Shown: positions 1 through 10,074, numbered from the stretch's first letter. The stretch is DNA of 64,000 nt from Mycobacterium dioxanotrophicus (GCF_002157835.1 NZ_CP020809.1:6200001-6264000); one strand, 5' to 3'. Numbers and translations are program-made. The notes: generated by a model not told the origin, from the sequence alone.

Positions 1-2
1 TG

Positions 3-212
3 GCGCGCGGTGGATGCCACCAGGTTGCCGCTGAAATACGCTCTGCTGACGGCCAATCCACGGCACACGTCTACCTTGCCAATGTCGGCAGCACCATCAC
101 CGAGCTGACAGTGTGGGCCAACGGCACCCCCAGCACACCATGGGCCGGCGCCGCTGACGAAGATGTGTTCGCCGCCATGAACCCGCAGCTGTGCACCGTG
201 TGGGAATGCTGA
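3..212 (+). CDS. C-terminal part of an unknown protein (cut by window edge)
   Basis: An open frame enters from the left edge and ends at a TGA at 210-212, giving 69 residues that end ...LCTVWEC. I do not recognise a family. The residues visible are a mixed, non-repetitive sequence with no membrane segment. The stop lies 13 bases before the next start, so the two genes are probably co-transcribed. Because the next gene looks like an ESX substrate, this could be an ESX-associated protein, but that is inference from position only. Confidence 0.5.
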   Translation, partial: ARGGCHQVAAEIRSADGQSTAHVYLANVGSTITELTVWANGTPSTPWAGAADEDVFAAMNPQLCTVWEC

Positions 213-225
213 CAGGGACCCACCG

Positions 226-1416
226 ATGACGGTCACGATTTCTACGGTCAGCGGTTCGCAACCCGAGCAGGTGCTGGCTGCCGCAGCCCATGCCGGGAAT
301 TCGGCGACCACCGTCAGTCAGCAGATCGACGCCGGGAAGCAGAACCTGGCCGCTTTGAAAAGTGGTTGGGAGGGAGGCGCTTCCGAGGCTGCGGTCGCCA
401 GTGCGGAACGTACACTCATCGAGCAGCAGAAGATTTCCGACGTGCTCCGTCAGCTGCAGTCCGCACTGTCCGACGGTGGATCGCAATTGTCAGCCATCCG
501 CTCCGGCATCGTCGACGGAGTCGAATCGTTGACCCAGCAGGGTTGGCACGTCGCCGATGACGGCACCGTGACGGTGCGTCCGGGAAGCCCACTGGACCAA
601 CTGGCGAAGCTGAGTCCGGTCACCGCCATGCAACTTCGGCAGATTGCCGCAGCCAGCTCGGTCAAGCTCAAGGCAATGCTGGCGCAGTTCGACGGTGCGG
701 ACCGGGCCTTGGCCGACGCGGTTCGCAAGGCGACCGCAGGGCTCGACGCGTCAGCTGCCCCGGCCGGACCCCCGAATCGCTCAGACAATCCGTCGCCCAG
801 CGAACCAAAACCCAAGGACGGCAACACCACTGCGCCCGAGCCCGGCCCGGGCGCCAAGCCGGGCGGCGTCGACGGTTCTGGCCAGACCACGCCTCCCACA
901 CAGAAGCCTGCGCCCGGCAGTCCACAAAGCGCCCCGCGCACGCCCGCCCAACCTCCGTCCGCGCCGACGCCGCGGCCCGCGTCCGGCACGACGCCGGCGC
1001 AGGCAGGCCCGTCGACCCCAGGCCGCAACCCCGGTGCAGCGCCGACTCGACCGGCATCGACGAACACCGGATCTGCGCCCGTCCAGGCCAACACCCCGGC
1101 ACAAGAACCGGCCACCCGCTCAGGCCCGACATCAGCTCCGTCCGGTGCGGGCGCCCCGCCGGTCGGCAGGGGCGGGCCAGCCAGCGCAACCGCCTCGATG
1201 CCTGCGACGTCGGCGCCAACCCGGTTCGACGGCGGCACCGCCACGGCGACCGGCACCGCATCCGCTGCCACCAGCGGTGGCGAGCGCGTGTTCACCGCAT
1301 TCGACGGTGGCGCGGGGAACTTGCCGACCGGATGGAAAGCCGAAGTCGACGACGATGGATTTACTCACCGCATCTGGGTCGATGAAGGCGAAGAGCTCGA
1401 ACACGACGACTGGTGA
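226..1416 (+). CDS. WXG100-like ESX-secretion-type protein with long Pro/Ala-rich linker
   Basis: 396 residues in three parts. The first ~175 residues are helical and carry a W48-E-G50 (WXG) turn between two predicted helices, as in ESX (type VII) substrates and Esp-like proteins. Residues ~176-355 are a low-complexity linker rich in Pro, Ala, Thr and Gly. The last ~40 residues form an acidic tail around FDGGAGNLPTGW and IWVDEGEE, ending in Trp. No signal peptide is seen, which suits type VII export. The WXG turn is seen directly; secretion by an ESX system is inferred, since no ESX core gene lies in the window. It follows the upstream partial gene by 13 bases. Confidence 0.6.
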   Translation: MTVTISTVSGSQPEQVLAAAAHAGNSATTVSQQIDAGKQNLAALKSGWEGGASEAAVASAERTLIEQQKISDVLRQLQSALSDGGSQLSAIRSGIVDGVESLTQQGWHVADDGTVTVRPGSPLDQLAKLSPVTAMQLRQIAAASSVKLKAMLAQFDGADRALADAVRKATAGLDASAAPAGPPNRSDNPSPSEPKPKDGNTTAPEPGPGAKPGGVDGSGQTTPPTQKPAPGSPQSAPRTPAQPPSAPTPRPASGTTPAQAGPSTPGRNPGAAPTRPASTNTGSAPVQANTPAQEPATRSGPTSAPSGAGAPPVGRGGPASATASMPATSAPTRFDGGTATATGTASAATSGGERVFTAFDGGAGNLPTGWKAEVDDDGFTHRIWVDEGEELEHDDW

Positions 1417-1464
1417 GCCTGACCCCGCCTTGGCAGGCATCGCTCGACGGGGCAGGGTGGGGGT

Positions 1465-2061
1465 ATGGCGTCCCGACAGCGGTTGTTCCGAGTGTTTTAC
1501 CGGCTCGGCTTCACGCCGTGGGACGGGCACCCCATCGCTGAGGGATTGTTGGAGCTCATCGAGGGTGCGGATCCGCTGACGCCGGGCAAGGCCCTCGACG
1601 TCGGGTGCGGCACCGGCGACAACTCGATCTATCTGGCGCAGCAGGGCTGGCAGGTGACCGGCGTCGATTTCGTCGGGACGGCGGTTGTCAAGGCGCGAGC
1701 GAAGGCAGCCAGACGAGGCGTCGACGTGCGGTTCCTGCAAGCCGACGCGACGCGGCTGAGCACCGAGCCGGTCGACCACGACTACAACCTGATCGTCGAC
1801 AGCGGGTGCCTGCACGGGATGAGCGCCGATGACCGCGACGCGTACGTCCGGGAGATCACCGCGGTCGCCGCACCGGACGCGGTGTTGTCCATCGTGGCGT
1901 TCGTCCCCGGCGCCTCGTTCGGTGTGCCCGGCATCGCCGAGGCCGAGGTCAAGCACCGGTTCTCCGAACACTGGTCGCTGTTGTCCAGCGGCAGCGAGCC
2001 CGCGATGGATCACAACGGCAAGGATCCGGCCCGGCACTACGTTTTCGCGCGCCGCAGCTGA
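1465..2061 (+). CDS. class I SAM-dependent methyltransferase
   Basis: 198 residues with a Rossmann-type SAM-binding start, LDVGCGTGDNS near residues 44-54, followed by an acidic strand-end VTGVDF and an AD-T region typical of motif II/III. The size matches small mycobacterial class I methyltransferases of unknown substrate, often annotated as thiopurine- or Tam-like. A G-rich ribosome-binding stretch (GGGTGGGGG) precedes the ATG. It lies 48 bases after the ESX-like gene on the same strand. The substrate cannot be told from sequence. Confidence 0.8.
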   Translation: MASRQRLFRVFYRLGFTPWDGHPIAEGLLELIEGADPLTPGKALDVGCGTGDNSIYLAQQGWQVTGVDFVGTAVVKARAKAARRGVDVRFLQADATRLSTEPVDHDYNLIVDSGCLHGMSADDRDAYVREITAVAAPDAVLSIVAFVPGASFGVPGIAEAEVKHRFSEHWSLLSSGSEPAMDHNGKDPARHYVFARRS

Positions 2062-2082
2062 GCGTGCCAAAGACCTTGCGCA

Positions 2083-2190
2083 GCTTGTGGCAGCGCCCTG
2101 CTCGACCGTCTTCATGTCGCGCTCCGGATCGATGACCGGTCGGCCGGCGGCATCGATGACTCCCGATGCGCGCAAGTGTGCGCTCCATTC
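2083..2190 (-). pseudogene. remnant of a short-chain dehydrogenase C-terminus
   Basis: On the minus strand one frame reads EWSAHLRASGVIDAAGRP followed by VIDPERDMKTVEQGAATS. This is the hallmark C-terminal stretch of protochlorophyllide-reductase/WWOX-like SDRs (xxDP-x-KTxEQGAATxVW). No Rossmann motif, catalytic Tyr-Lys or usable start accompanies it, and the frame continues into antisense of the methyltransferase gene. I read it as a decayed fragment of an SDR gene. The match is from memory of the family. Confidence 0.5.
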
Positions 2191-2448
2191 ATGAGCAAGG
2201 TTGATGCTAGCGATGCTGCCGAAGTGAAGTGAATAACATCGAAATACCGTCGCAAGCCCACTTCCAATACTCGATCGACGCACCGGGCAGCGCATCCACC
2301 GAGGACCAGCGCATCGCGCAGCATCCCTATCTGCTCATCGCTCCCGGACGATGTCCGACGAGTGCTCATGCTGTTCTGACCGCGTCACAAGACATTTCAG
2401 CGTGACGCGGTGTGACAGACCGCTCGAGCCGAGCCACGGCGAACCTGC
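2191..2448. other. non-coding stretch, probably gene debris
   Basis: About 260 bases between the SDR remnant and the 13E12-family gene. Short frames exist on both strands (for example 2112-2369 minus, 85 codons), but none has a convincing ribosome-binding site, family motif or length. It may hold more of the decayed SDR gene in shifted frames. Confidence 0.4.
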
Positions 2449-3731
2449 CTAGTTCGTCGACGGTGGTGGCTCGGGTTGGAAGGGGGTGTACCACCACCAA
2501 TCGGCGCGTTCGCCGGTCGGCCCGCGATAGGGCGGGACATCGGGTGGCGGTGTGGTCGGTGGACGCGCCAGGGAACCCGGGTGGAGTTCCCGACCGGTGG
2601 CGTCGGTGACCGTGAGTTGATGCGCGGGGCCGGTGATGGTGATGCCACCCTTGTGGTGCAGCCGATGGTGGTAAGGGCAGAGCAACACCATGTTGTCCAA
2701 CTCGGTGGGCCCGCCATCCTCCCAATGGACGATGTGATGCGCGTGCAAACCCCGGGTCGCTCCGCAGCCGGGTACCGCACAGCACCGGTCCCGACGCTCC
2801 AGGGCGCGGCGCAGCCGACGGTTGACGGTGCGGGCGGAACGCCCCGCCCCCATCGGTTGCCCGTGGCGTTCGAACCACACCTCGCAGGTCGTGTCACAAG
2901 TCAGGTAGCGCCGCGCCGCGTCGGTGAGCACCGGGCCCAGATGCAAGGCTGCGACGGGTTTCTCGCCATCTGTATCGAGATCAACGTGCACGACGACGGT
3001 GGTGTGCTGCCCGTGCGGGCGGGCCGCCACATCAGCATCCCACCCCGCCTCGACCAAACCCATGAACGCGTCCACAGCATTCGGGAAGGGTGGCGCCTGC
3101 TCCGAGACCTGGTCGGCATTTCGTGGTCGCGTTTCCATGCCGCGATCTGCGCCTCGTGGTGGGACTGCATACCGGCATCGAGTTTGGCTGCCTCCAGCCG
3201 GGGTAGCACGATCTGATAGGTCGTGTAGTCGTCGTGCACCTCTTTGCGGAACGACCGCTTCGGCTCCGGCTCGGCTTCCGCGTCGGCTTCGGGTTCGGGT
3301 TCGGGGCGCGGTTCCAACTTGACCGCGGTACGCAACTGGGCGACGGTGGCGACCGCAGCCAGCTCGGCGTAATGCGCATCGGAACCGTCGGCGGCGTGTT
3401 CGGCGATCACGCCGACCTGATCCAACGACAACCTGCCCTCCCGCAGGCCGTCGGCACACAATGGGAACTCGTCGAGGCGACGCGCGACCGTCACCATCGT
3501 GTCGGCATTATGCGGCGTGACACCGGTTTTCCACGCCACCAACGCCGTGATCGACCGAGCACCCGTGGCACCACACAACTCGTCGCGCTCCAACTCGGCG
3601 ACGATCTCGACCGTGCGTCCGTCGATCGCGTTGCGCTGCCCGGCCAACTCCGACAACTCCTCGAACAACACCTCCAAACGCTGCGCGGGGCTCACCCCGT
3701 CAGCGTCGAAAGGTGTTGACTGCGAGGACAT
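2449..3731 (-). pseudogene. DUF222 / HNH endonuclease (13E12 repeat family), frameshifted
   Basis: The N-terminal frame starts MSSQSTPFD at 3731 and has the DUF222 helical domain, then an acidic E/P-rich spacer. The C-terminal frame, ending at 2449, has the HNH core C-VPGC--TRGLHAHHIVHW---G-T-LDNMVLLC-YHH-LHH. The two halves lie in different frames and join cleanly near 3117-3121 inside a T-run (A-run on the coding strand). Adding one A would restore a continuous product of about 427 residues (DHE-N-ADQVSEQ). This family is multicopy in mycobacteria and carries 13E12 repeats. It is either a true pseudogene or a homopolymer sequencing error. Confidence 0.8.
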
Positions 3732-3947
3732 ACCACCATTCTGGCAGAGGGCACCGACAAAACCGGACTCGCAGCGCGTCAGCCTCAACCCTCCAGTCGC
3801 GCCCGCAAAGGCCAAGTAAGTGCTGCGAGAACTTCAGGGACTCAACGATACTGAAACGTTTCCGATACGCCACTTGAGACTGCACCCAGGGTCGTGAATC
3901 GTCGAATTCCACAGCCCTGAGTGCAGTTTCAACGCGGCGAAGCTGTC

Positions 3948-5771
3948 TCACTCCGCGCGGCCGCCGAGGTGCTTGGCGAGGAAGCGGTCGACGTGGTGGT
4001 AGAAGTCCAACCGGTTCTCCGGCTTGACGAAGCCGTGACCTTCGTTCTCGTACATCACGTATTCGTGCTCGATGCCGCGCTCGGTCATCGCCGCGACGAT
4101 CTGCTCCGACTCGGCCCGCTTGACCCTGGGGTCGTTCTCGCCCTGGCCGATCAGGATCGGAATCGTGATCGCGTCCACCCGCGACAGCGGCGAGCGCGAC
4201 CACAGGAAGTCCGGGTCGTCCCCAACGCGCTTGTGCCACAACTGGATCATCGGCTTCCAGTACTCCGGGAACGACGCGATCAGGGTGTTCAGGTTGGACG
4301 GACCGACCGCGGAGACAGCGCACGCGAACACGTCGGGCGTGAACGTCGCACCGACCAGCGCCGCGTAGCCCCCATAGGAGCCGCCGTAGATACCAACACG
4401 CTTGGCGTCGATGTAACCCTTGCCGACCAGATTGTCTACGGCGTCGAGCAGGTCGTCGTGCATCTTCGCGGCCCATTCGCGATTGCCCGCGTTGAGGAAC
4501 TCCTTGCCGTAGCCGCTGGAACCTCGGAAGTTGACCGACACGGCGACGTAGCCGCGGTTGGCCAGCCACTGCGCCTCGGGGTCGAAACCCCAGCCGACGC
4601 GGGCCCACGGCCCGCCGTGCACGTTGAGCACGGCGGGTAACCCGGAGCGCTCCACCCCGGGCGGGAACGACAGGTAGCCGTGGACGGTCAGGCCGTCGCG
4701 GGAGGTGAAGCTGAACGGCTCCATCGGCACCAGCGGGTAGTCGTTGAGCTCGGGACGATGGTCGAACAGGAACGTCGGGGTTTGCGAGGCCCGGTCCCAG
4801 AGATAGTACTTGACCGGGCCGGCGTCGTTGTCGAACGCGACCAGCCAGGTGCCGTCGTCGGCGCTGCGGTCGGTGATCATCAACTCACCCGGGCTCAACT
4901 GTTCCAGCGCGTCGATGTCACCGCGAATCCGGTCGTCGAAGATGCGGTACTGCACCCGATCTGCGTACACCGTTACGCCCTGGATCTCGCGGGTGTCCTG
5001 GTCGATGATGGTCCCGCTGACGTCATACACCGGGTCCTCGGCGATCACCTCGACTGCACCGCTGGCGATGTCCATCTTCACCAGCCGGGTGGTGTTCGAG
5101 TCCACCGAAGACAGCAGATACATCGCGGTGCCGTCCAGGCTGAAGCTGACCGGGCCCGTCGTCTCGGCGTCCTCCGGTCCGACGTCCAGCAGCACCCGCC
5201 AGTCCCCGTCCTCGTCGTCGCGCACCAGGATCGTCATGCCGCCCTGGGGTGTGGGAGCCAACGCGCCACGCACCCGCAGGTCGGTGTCGACCACCCAGCC
5301 CAAGTAGCCCGGGTTCTCCAGAATCTTGCGCAGCTCACCGGTCGTCAGATCCAGGTGGTAGACGTCGTGCAACTGCGGATTGGACTTGTTGATGCCGAGC
5401 AGCACCTCGTTCGGAAATCTCTTGCGGTGCGCGATGATTCGGCACTGGACATCGTCCAACGGGGTGAGGTCGCGCTCGACGCCGGTGCTGGGGTCCACGT
5501 CATAGAGTCGGAAGTTCTCGCTGCCGTCCTTGTCCATGACGTACATCAGGTGCCGGTTGTCCCAGGTCCAAAAGTAGTTCTGGATCCCCCGGTCGGTGTC
5601 GTGGGTGACCGGCTGGGCGGTACCGGCCCCGATGTCCCCGACGAACACGTTGAGCACGCCGTCGAGCGGTGCCAGGTAGGACAGCCGCGTCCCGTCGGGC
5701 GATATTTGCGCACCCACGCGCTCGGGATTGCCGAACAGCACTTCAAGCGGGATCAACGTCGCATCCGCCAT
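3948..5771 (-). CDS. S9 family (prolyl oligopeptidase type) serine peptidase
   Basis: 607 residues. The N-terminal ~340 residues form a WD40/beta-propeller-like region (SPDGTRLSYL, SFSLDGTAMYLL repeats). The C-terminal alpha/beta-hydrolase domain has the nucleophile elbow GGSYGG (Ser465), Asp547 in GENDPR and His579 in EGHGF, completing the catalytic triad. Its family cleaves short peptides, acylaminoacyl peptides or related esters. No signal peptide is seen, so it is probably cytoplasmic. It stands alone, with a hairpin and a repeat motif behind its start at about 5818-5860. Confidence 0.9.
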   Translation of the reverse strand: MADATLIPLEVLFGNPERVGAQISPDGTRLSYLAPLDGVLNVFVGDIGAGTAQPVTHDTDRGIQNYFWTWDNRHLMYVMDKDGSENFRLYDVDPSTGVERDLTPLDDVQCRIIAHRKRFPNEVLLGINKSNPQLHDVYHLDLTTGELRKILENPGYLGWVVDTDLRVRGALAPTPQGGMTILVRDDEDGDWRVLLDVGPEDAETTGPVSFSLDGTAMYLLSSVDSNTTRLVKMDIASGAVEVIAEDPVYDVSGTIIDQDTREIQGVTVYADRVQYRIFDDRIRGDIDALEQLSPGELMITDRSADDGTWLVAFDNDAGPVKYYLWDRASQTPTFLFDHRPELNDYPLVPMEPFSFTSRDGLTVHGYLSFPPGVERSGLPAVLNVHGGPWARVGWGFDPEAQWLANRGYVAVSVNFRGSSGYGKEFLNAGNREWAAKMHDDLLDAVDNLVGKGYIDAKRVGIYGGSYGGYAALVGATFTPDVFACAVSAVGPSNLNTLIASFPEYWKPMIQLWHKRVGDDPDFLWSRSPLSRVDAITIPILIGQGENDPRVKRAESEQIVAAMTERGIEHEYVMYENEGHGFVKPENRLDFYHHVDRFLAKHLGGRAE

Positions 5772-5817
5772 GACAGCCCCCTTGTCGTCGGTGTTGCGAC
5801 GTCAGTATTGCCGAGCC

Positions 5818-5833
5818 GACCTGCCGAGCAGAC
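5818..5833. repeat. copy 1 of 16-bp intergenic repeat
   Basis: GACCTGCCGAGCAGAC occurs here and again at 7809-7824, both in intergenic DNA and each followed by a purine-rich CAAA/CGAAA and a C-run. From memory, similar CGAGCAGACGCAAA strings are scattered through rapid-grower mycobacterial genomes. Here it is followed by a small CTCCC/GGGAG stem. Confidence 0.6.
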
Positions 5834-5885
5834 GCAAACTCCCCCAATTCCGGGAGGCGGTTTCACGAGTTGCCTGCACCGGCTC

Positions 5886-6749
5886 CTAGCGCTCCGCCCG
5901 AAACTCACCCCATTCCGAGGCCCCGGCGCCCAGCACCGACAGCAATTGCAGCTTCTGGTGGCTCTCGCTTCCCGGCACGGCGGTGTACACCAGCAGCGTG
6001 TGGGCGGCGTCGGGGTCCAGCAGGATCTGGCAGTTCAGTTCCAGGTAGCCGACCTCGGGATGCTGATAGCGCTTGACATCTCGCGGGCGGATCCCGATCT
6101 CGTGTTCCTTCCACAGCTCCCGGAATTCCGCGCTGGAGGAGGTCAGCAGATCGGCGTAGCGCGCGGCCTTGGACTCGGGCCCGCGCAGGGAGAGCACGCC
6201 ACGCAACCCTGCCACGTACATCCGCGAGTAGAACTCGTGGTCCTCGACCGGATACAGATCGCGGGCGGCTCGATCGGTGAACCATCGATAACCGATGCTG
6301 CGGGATGGGCCGGTGTAGCGGCACAGATCGCCGACGAGCGCAACGCCGAGCGCCGTCTGGCGCAGCGTCTCCCCCAGTTCGGTGACAATCTCGGCCGGGG
6401 TGTCGACGAGCCGGTCGAAGATGCGCAGCATGCCGGGGCTGATGTGGTCGGTGCTCTCCCCGCGGGTCGGTGCCTGATGTCCGGCCAACCGGAACAGGTG
6501 ATCACGTTCGTCACGAGATAGATGCAACCCCTGGGCAATCGAGGCGAGCATCGCCTGCGACGGCTGCGGTCCGCGTTCCTGCTCCAGCCGCGAGTAATAG
6601 TCCGCGGACATGTGGCACAGCGCGGCAACCTCTTCGCGCCGCAACCCACTGGTTCGGCGCCGCTTCCCCCTGGGCAATCCGACGTCCTCCGGCTGCAACG
6701 CATTTCGCCGTCCGACAAGGAACCCCGCCAGCCCCGCACGATCGATCAT
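5886..6749 (-). CDS. helix-turn-helix regulator with MmyB-like ligand-binding domain
   Basis: 287 residues from the ATG at 6749 (an in-frame ATG 36 bases upstream is possible). The N-terminal XRE-type HTH contains [19 protein letters not shown], and the C-terminal ~170 residues match the MmyB-like PAS-type ligand-binding domain ([20 protein letters not shown], [14 protein letters not shown]). In actinobacteria such regulators commonly sit divergent from an SDR gene that they control, exactly as here (SDR start at 6865). The shared 115-bp gap is the likely operator region. Confidence 0.85.
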   Translation of the reverse strand: MIDRAGLAGFLVGRRNALQPEDVGLPRGKRRRTSGLRREEVAALCHMSADYYSRLEQERGPQPSQAMLASIAQGLHLSRDERDHLFRLAGHQAPTRGESTDHISPGMLRIFDRLVDTPAEIVTELGETLRQTALGVALVGDLCRYTGPSRSIGYRWFTDRAARDLYPVEDHEFYSRMYVAGLRGVLSLRGPESKAARYADLLTSSSAEFRELWKEHEIGIRPRDVKRYQHPEVGYLELNCQILLDPDAAHTLLVYTAVPGSESHQKLQLLSVLGAGASEWGEFRAER

Positions 6750-6864
6750 GGATGCATTTTCCCGCAGCGCCCGGTCCGCAGCCACGGATCGTCAGACCGT
6801 GGATAGCGAGCCGCCCACGGGGCAGTGTGGCCAGTGCAGGCCACCGACACCGAGGAGCGAACTC

Positions 6865-7800
6865 ATGCCACGCGGACAATTCGACATCCAGCTGCCGGAC
6901 CTGTCCGGTAAGCGCGCAGTGGTGACCGGCGCCAGCGACGGCATCGGGCTGGGCATCGCCGCCCGCCTCGCCGGTGCCGGCGCCAACGTGATCATGCCGG
7001 TGCGGAACCGCGCCAAAGGTGAGGCCGCCGTGGCCTCCATCCGCGCGCGCCACCCGCGGGCGCAGCTGACCCTGGCGGCGCTGGACCTGTCCTCGCTGGC
7101 GTCGGTGGCAGCATTCGGCGACACGATGCGCACCCAGGGTGCGCCGATCCATGTGCTCGTCAACAATGCCGGGGTGATGACGCCGCCCGATCGGCAGAGC
7201 ACCAGCGACGGTTTCGAATTGCAGTTCGGCACAAACCATCTGGGCCACGTCGCGCTCACCGCCCACCTGTTGCCGCTACTGGTTGCCGGTCGGGCGCGGG
7301 TGACGTCGCAGACCAGCCTGGCCGCCCGCCGCGGCGCCATCAACTGGGACGATCTCAACTGGGAGCGCGGCTATGACGGGATGGCCGCTTACCGGCAATC
7401 CAAGATCGCCGTCGGTCTGTTCGGGCTGGAACTGGACCGTCGGAGCGCCGCCGCGGGCTGGGGCATCACCAGCACCATCTCCCATCCCGGGGTTGCCCCG
7501 ACCAGCCTCCTGGCAGCCCGGCCGGAGGTCGGTCGAGCCGAGGACACCCGGGGAGTTCGGATGATCCGGCGGCTCTCGCGATGGGGACTGCTGGTGGGAA
7601 CGGTGGACAGCGCACAACTCCCGGCACTGCTTGCTGCCACCTCGGGCGCTCACGGCGGGTTCTTCGGACCCCAGTGGCCGGGTAACGCGGGCGGGCCTCC
7701 CGGTGCCCAAGACCTTTGGAAACCGTTGCGCGACACCGCAACCGCGTCCCGCCTGTGGGAAGCTTCGGTGCAGCTGACAGCCGTGCCGTTCGCGCCGTAG
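6865..7800 (+). CDS. short-chain dehydrogenase/reductase (SDR), retinol-dehydrogenase-like
   Basis: 311 residues. NAD(P) motif TGASDGIG near residue 21, NNAG near 98, and YRQSK as the catalytic Tyr-x3-Lys, with Ser in VTSQTS. The overall layout ([19 protein letters not shown]) is that of the retinol-dehydrogenase/WWOX-like SDRs. The start at 6865 is chosen because GAGGAG lies 7 bases upstream. It is divergent from an MmyB-type regulator, which probably controls it. The substrate is unknown. Confidence 0.85.
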   Translation: MPRGQFDIQLPDLSGKRAVVTGASDGIGLGIAARLAGAGANVIMPVRNRAKGEAAVASIRARHPRAQLTLAALDLSSLASVAAFGDTMRTQGAPIHVLVNNAGVMTPPDRQSTSDGFELQFGTNHLGHVALTAHLLPLLVAGRARVTSQTSLAARRGAINWDDLNWERGYDGMAAYRQSKIAVGLFGLELDRRSAAAGWGITSTISHPGVAPTSLLAARPEVGRAEDTRGVRMIRRLSRWGLLVGTVDSAQLPALLAATSGAHGGFFGPQWPGNAGGPPGAQDLWKPLRDTATASRLWEASVQLTAVPFAP

Positions 7801-7808
7801 CCACCGCG

Positions 7809-7824
7809 GACCTGCCGAGCAGAC
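7809..7824. repeat. copy 2 of 16-bp intergenic repeat
   Basis: Same 16 bases as at 5818-5833 (GACCTGCCGAGCAGAC). In this copy the 3' half forms the outer left arm of a long hairpin. Confidence 0.6.
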
Positions 7825-7872
7825 ACGAAAGTCCCCGACACGCGGCGTGTCGGGGACTTCCATGTCTGCTCG
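7816..7872. terminator. long two-tier hairpin between convergent genes
   Basis: The inner stem AAGTCCCCGACACGC (7829-7843) pairs with GCGTGTCGGGGACTT (7845-7859). The outer stem CGAGCAGACA (7816-7825) pairs with TGTCTGCTCG (7863-7872). It sits between the SDR stop (+) and the fadB stop (-) and could stop transcription from both sides, although there is no long T-tract. Confidence 0.65.
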
Positions 7873-7896
7873 CGCTAGAAACTCGCGCCAGAGAAA

Positions 7897-10059
7897 CTAG
7901 CTCTCCAGCGAGGCCGGCGGCAGGAAGCGGTCGCCGTACTTGGCGGCCAGATCCTTGGCACGGGCGACGAACGCCTCCTTGCCGACGCCACCGGGGCCTT
8001 CGTAGCCGACGATGAACTGATGTGAACCACCGGTGTATGGCGGGTAGCCGATACCGAAGATCGAGCCGATGTTGGCGTCAGCCGTGGACGTCAAAACGCC
8101 TTCGTCGATGCACTTCTGGGTCTCCAGCGCCTCGGCGAACAGCATCCGGTCGATCATGTCCTGCAGCGGAGGCTGCGAGGATCCGGAGTTGAACGTCTCC
8201 CGCAGGCCCGGCCACAGCTGGGTGCGCTTGCCGTCCGCGTACTCGTAGAAGCCGGCACCCTTGAGGCGCGACGGGCGACCGAGCTCGATCATCTTCTCCA
8301 CGACGGCCTCGGCCGGGTGCGGCACGTAGGTGCCGCCCTCGTCCTCGACGCCCTTGCGGGACGCAACGGCGATCTTGTGCATGAGCTCGAGGTTGAGCTC
8401 ATCCGAAAGCTGCAGCGGCGCCGCCGGGTAACCGGCCTGCGATCCCGCCTGCTCGATCGACGCGGGCTCGACGCCCTCCCCGAGCATGGCCAGCGCCTCG
8501 TTGACGAAGGTGCCGATCACGCGGCTGGTGAAGAAGCCACGGCTGTCGTTGACGACGATCGGGGTCTTCTTGATGGCCAGCGTGTAGTCGAACACCCGGG
8601 CCAGCGCCTCGTCAGAAGTCTTCTCGCCCTTGATGATCTCCACCAGCGGCATCTTGTCGACGGGGCTGAAGAAGTGGATGCCGATGAAGTCCTCCTGGCG
8701 CTTCACCCCGGTCGCCAGGCCGGTGATGGGCAGCGTGGAGGTGTTCGACCCGAGCAGCGCGTTGAGCTCGACGATGTCCTCGATCTCCTGGAACACCTTG
8801 TGCTTGAGTTCCTGGTTCTCGAACACGGCCTCGATCACGAAGTCGACGCCCTTGAAATCGTTGGGGTCAGCAGTCGGGGTGATCTTGGCGAGCAGTGCGG
8901 CACTCTTCTCTTCGGTGGTCTTGCCCCGCTTGAGCGCCTTGGCCTCCAAGCCCTCCGAGTACGCCTTGCCCTTCTCGGCGGCCTCGATGGTGACGTCCTT
9001 GAGCACGACGTCGTAGCCGGCCTTGGCCGACACGTAGGCGATACCGGCGCCCATCATGCCCGCGCCCAGCACACCGATCTTCTTGATCTCCTGCTTGGCG
9101 ATGCCCTCGGGCCGCGACGCACCGCCGTTGATGGCCTGCAGGTCCAGGAAGAACGCCTGAATCATGTTCTTGGCGGTCTGGCCGGTGACCAGCTGGGTGA
9201 AGTAACGGCTCTCGATGCGGCTCGCGGTGTCGAAGTCGACCTGGGCACCCTCGACGGCGGCGTCGAGGATGGCGCGCGGTGCGGGCATCGGAGCGCCCTT
9301 GAGCTGCTTGCGCAGCAGCGCCGGGAACGACGGCAGGATCGCGGCGAGCGCAGGCGACGACGGGGTGCCGCCAGGCATCTTGTAGCCCTTGACGTCCCAC
9401 GGCTGCTGGAAGGTGCTGTCGGGGTTGGCCTTGAGCTCTTCCTTTATCCAAGCCTTGGCGCGCGGAACCAGCTCGTCCACCGAACCGACCAGCTCGTCGA
9501 CCAGACCGGTCTCCTTCGCCTTGGTCGGGTTGAAGCGGGTGCCCTGCGAAAGCACCTCCATGAACGCCTTCTGGATGCCGAACATGCGCACGGTGCGGGT
9601 GACACCGCCACCGCCGGGCAGCAGGCCCAGGGTGACCTCGGGCAGGCCGATCTGGCTGCCCTTGACGTCGGCGGCGATGCGGTGGTTACACGCCAGCGCG
9701 ATCTCCAGACCGCCACCGAGCGCGGCGCCGTTGACGGCGGCGACGACGGGCTTGGGCAGGGTCTCCAGCTTGCGCAGGTCGGCCTTGATGTCCTCGACCA
9801 TGGCGAACGCCTCGGCGGCGTCGTCGGGGCCGATGCTCATCATGCCCTTGAGGTCACCACCGGCGAAGAAGGTCTTCTTCGCACTGGTGATCACCACACC
9901 GGTAATCGAATCCTGCTCGGCCACAAGGCGTTCCACTGCAGCATGCATGGATTCCTTGTAGTGCTCGTTCATCACGTTGGCCGAACCGGTCGGGTCGTCC
10001 AGCGTCAGGGTGACGATGCCGTCGGCATCCTTGTCCCACTGAATGGTGTTCTCAGCCAT
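7897..10059 (-). CDS. fadB: FadB: enoyl-CoA hydratase / 3-hydroxyacyl-CoA dehydrogenase
   Basis: 720 residues, the length of the bifunctional beta-oxidation alpha subunit. The N-terminal crotonase domain has [10 protein letters not shown] (oxyanion hole) and [15 protein letters not shown]. The central NAD-binding domain begins with [16 protein letters not shown] near residue 333. The dehydrogenase C-terminal domain has [17 protein letters not shown] and [11 protein letters not shown]. It hydrates trans-2-enoyl-CoA and oxidises 3-hydroxyacyl-CoA, and works with the thiolase FadA encoded 15 bases upstream on the same strand. The pair matches Rv0860/Rv0859 in order, from memory. Confidence 0.95.
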   Translation of the reverse strand: MAENTIQWDKDADGIVTLTLDDPTGSANVMNEHYKESMHAAVERLVAEQDSITGVVITSAKKTFFAGGDLKGMMSIGPDDAAEAFAMVEDIKADLRKLETLPKPVVAAVNGAALGGGLEIALACNHRIAADVKGSQIGLPEVTLGLLPGGGGVTRTVRMFGIQKAFMEVLSQGTRFNPTKAKETGLVDELVGSVDELVPRAKAWIKEELKANPDSTFQQPWDVKGYKMPGGTPSSPALAAILPSFPALLRKQLKGAPMPAPRAILDAAVEGAQVDFDTASRIESRYFTQLVTGQTAKNMIQAFFLDLQAINGGASRPEGIAKQEIKKIGVLGAGMMGAGIAYVSAKAGYDVVLKDVTIEAAEKGKAYSEGLEAKALKRGKTTEEKSAALLAKITPTADPNDFKGVDFVIEAVFENQELKHKVFQEIEDIVELNALLGSNTSTLPITGLATGVKRQEDFIGIHFFSPVDKMPLVEIIKGEKTSDEALARVFDYTLAIKKTPIVVNDSRGFFTSRVIGTFVNEALAMLGEGVEPASIEQAGSQAGYPAAPLQLSDELNLELMHKIAVASRKGVEDEGGTYVPHPAEAVVEKMIELGRPSRLKGAGFYEYADGKRTQLWPGLRETFNSGSSQPPLQDMIDRMLFAEALETQKCIDEGVLTSTADANIGSIFGIGYPPYTGGSHQFIVGYEGPGGVGKEAFVARAKDLAAKYGDRFLPPASLES

Positions 10060-10074
10060 TGTTGTTCAGCCCTC

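Noticed and set aside
4680..6521. 613-codon plus-strand open frame
   Set aside because: Antisense to the S9 peptidase and the MmyB-type regulator; no motif, no ribosome-binding site.
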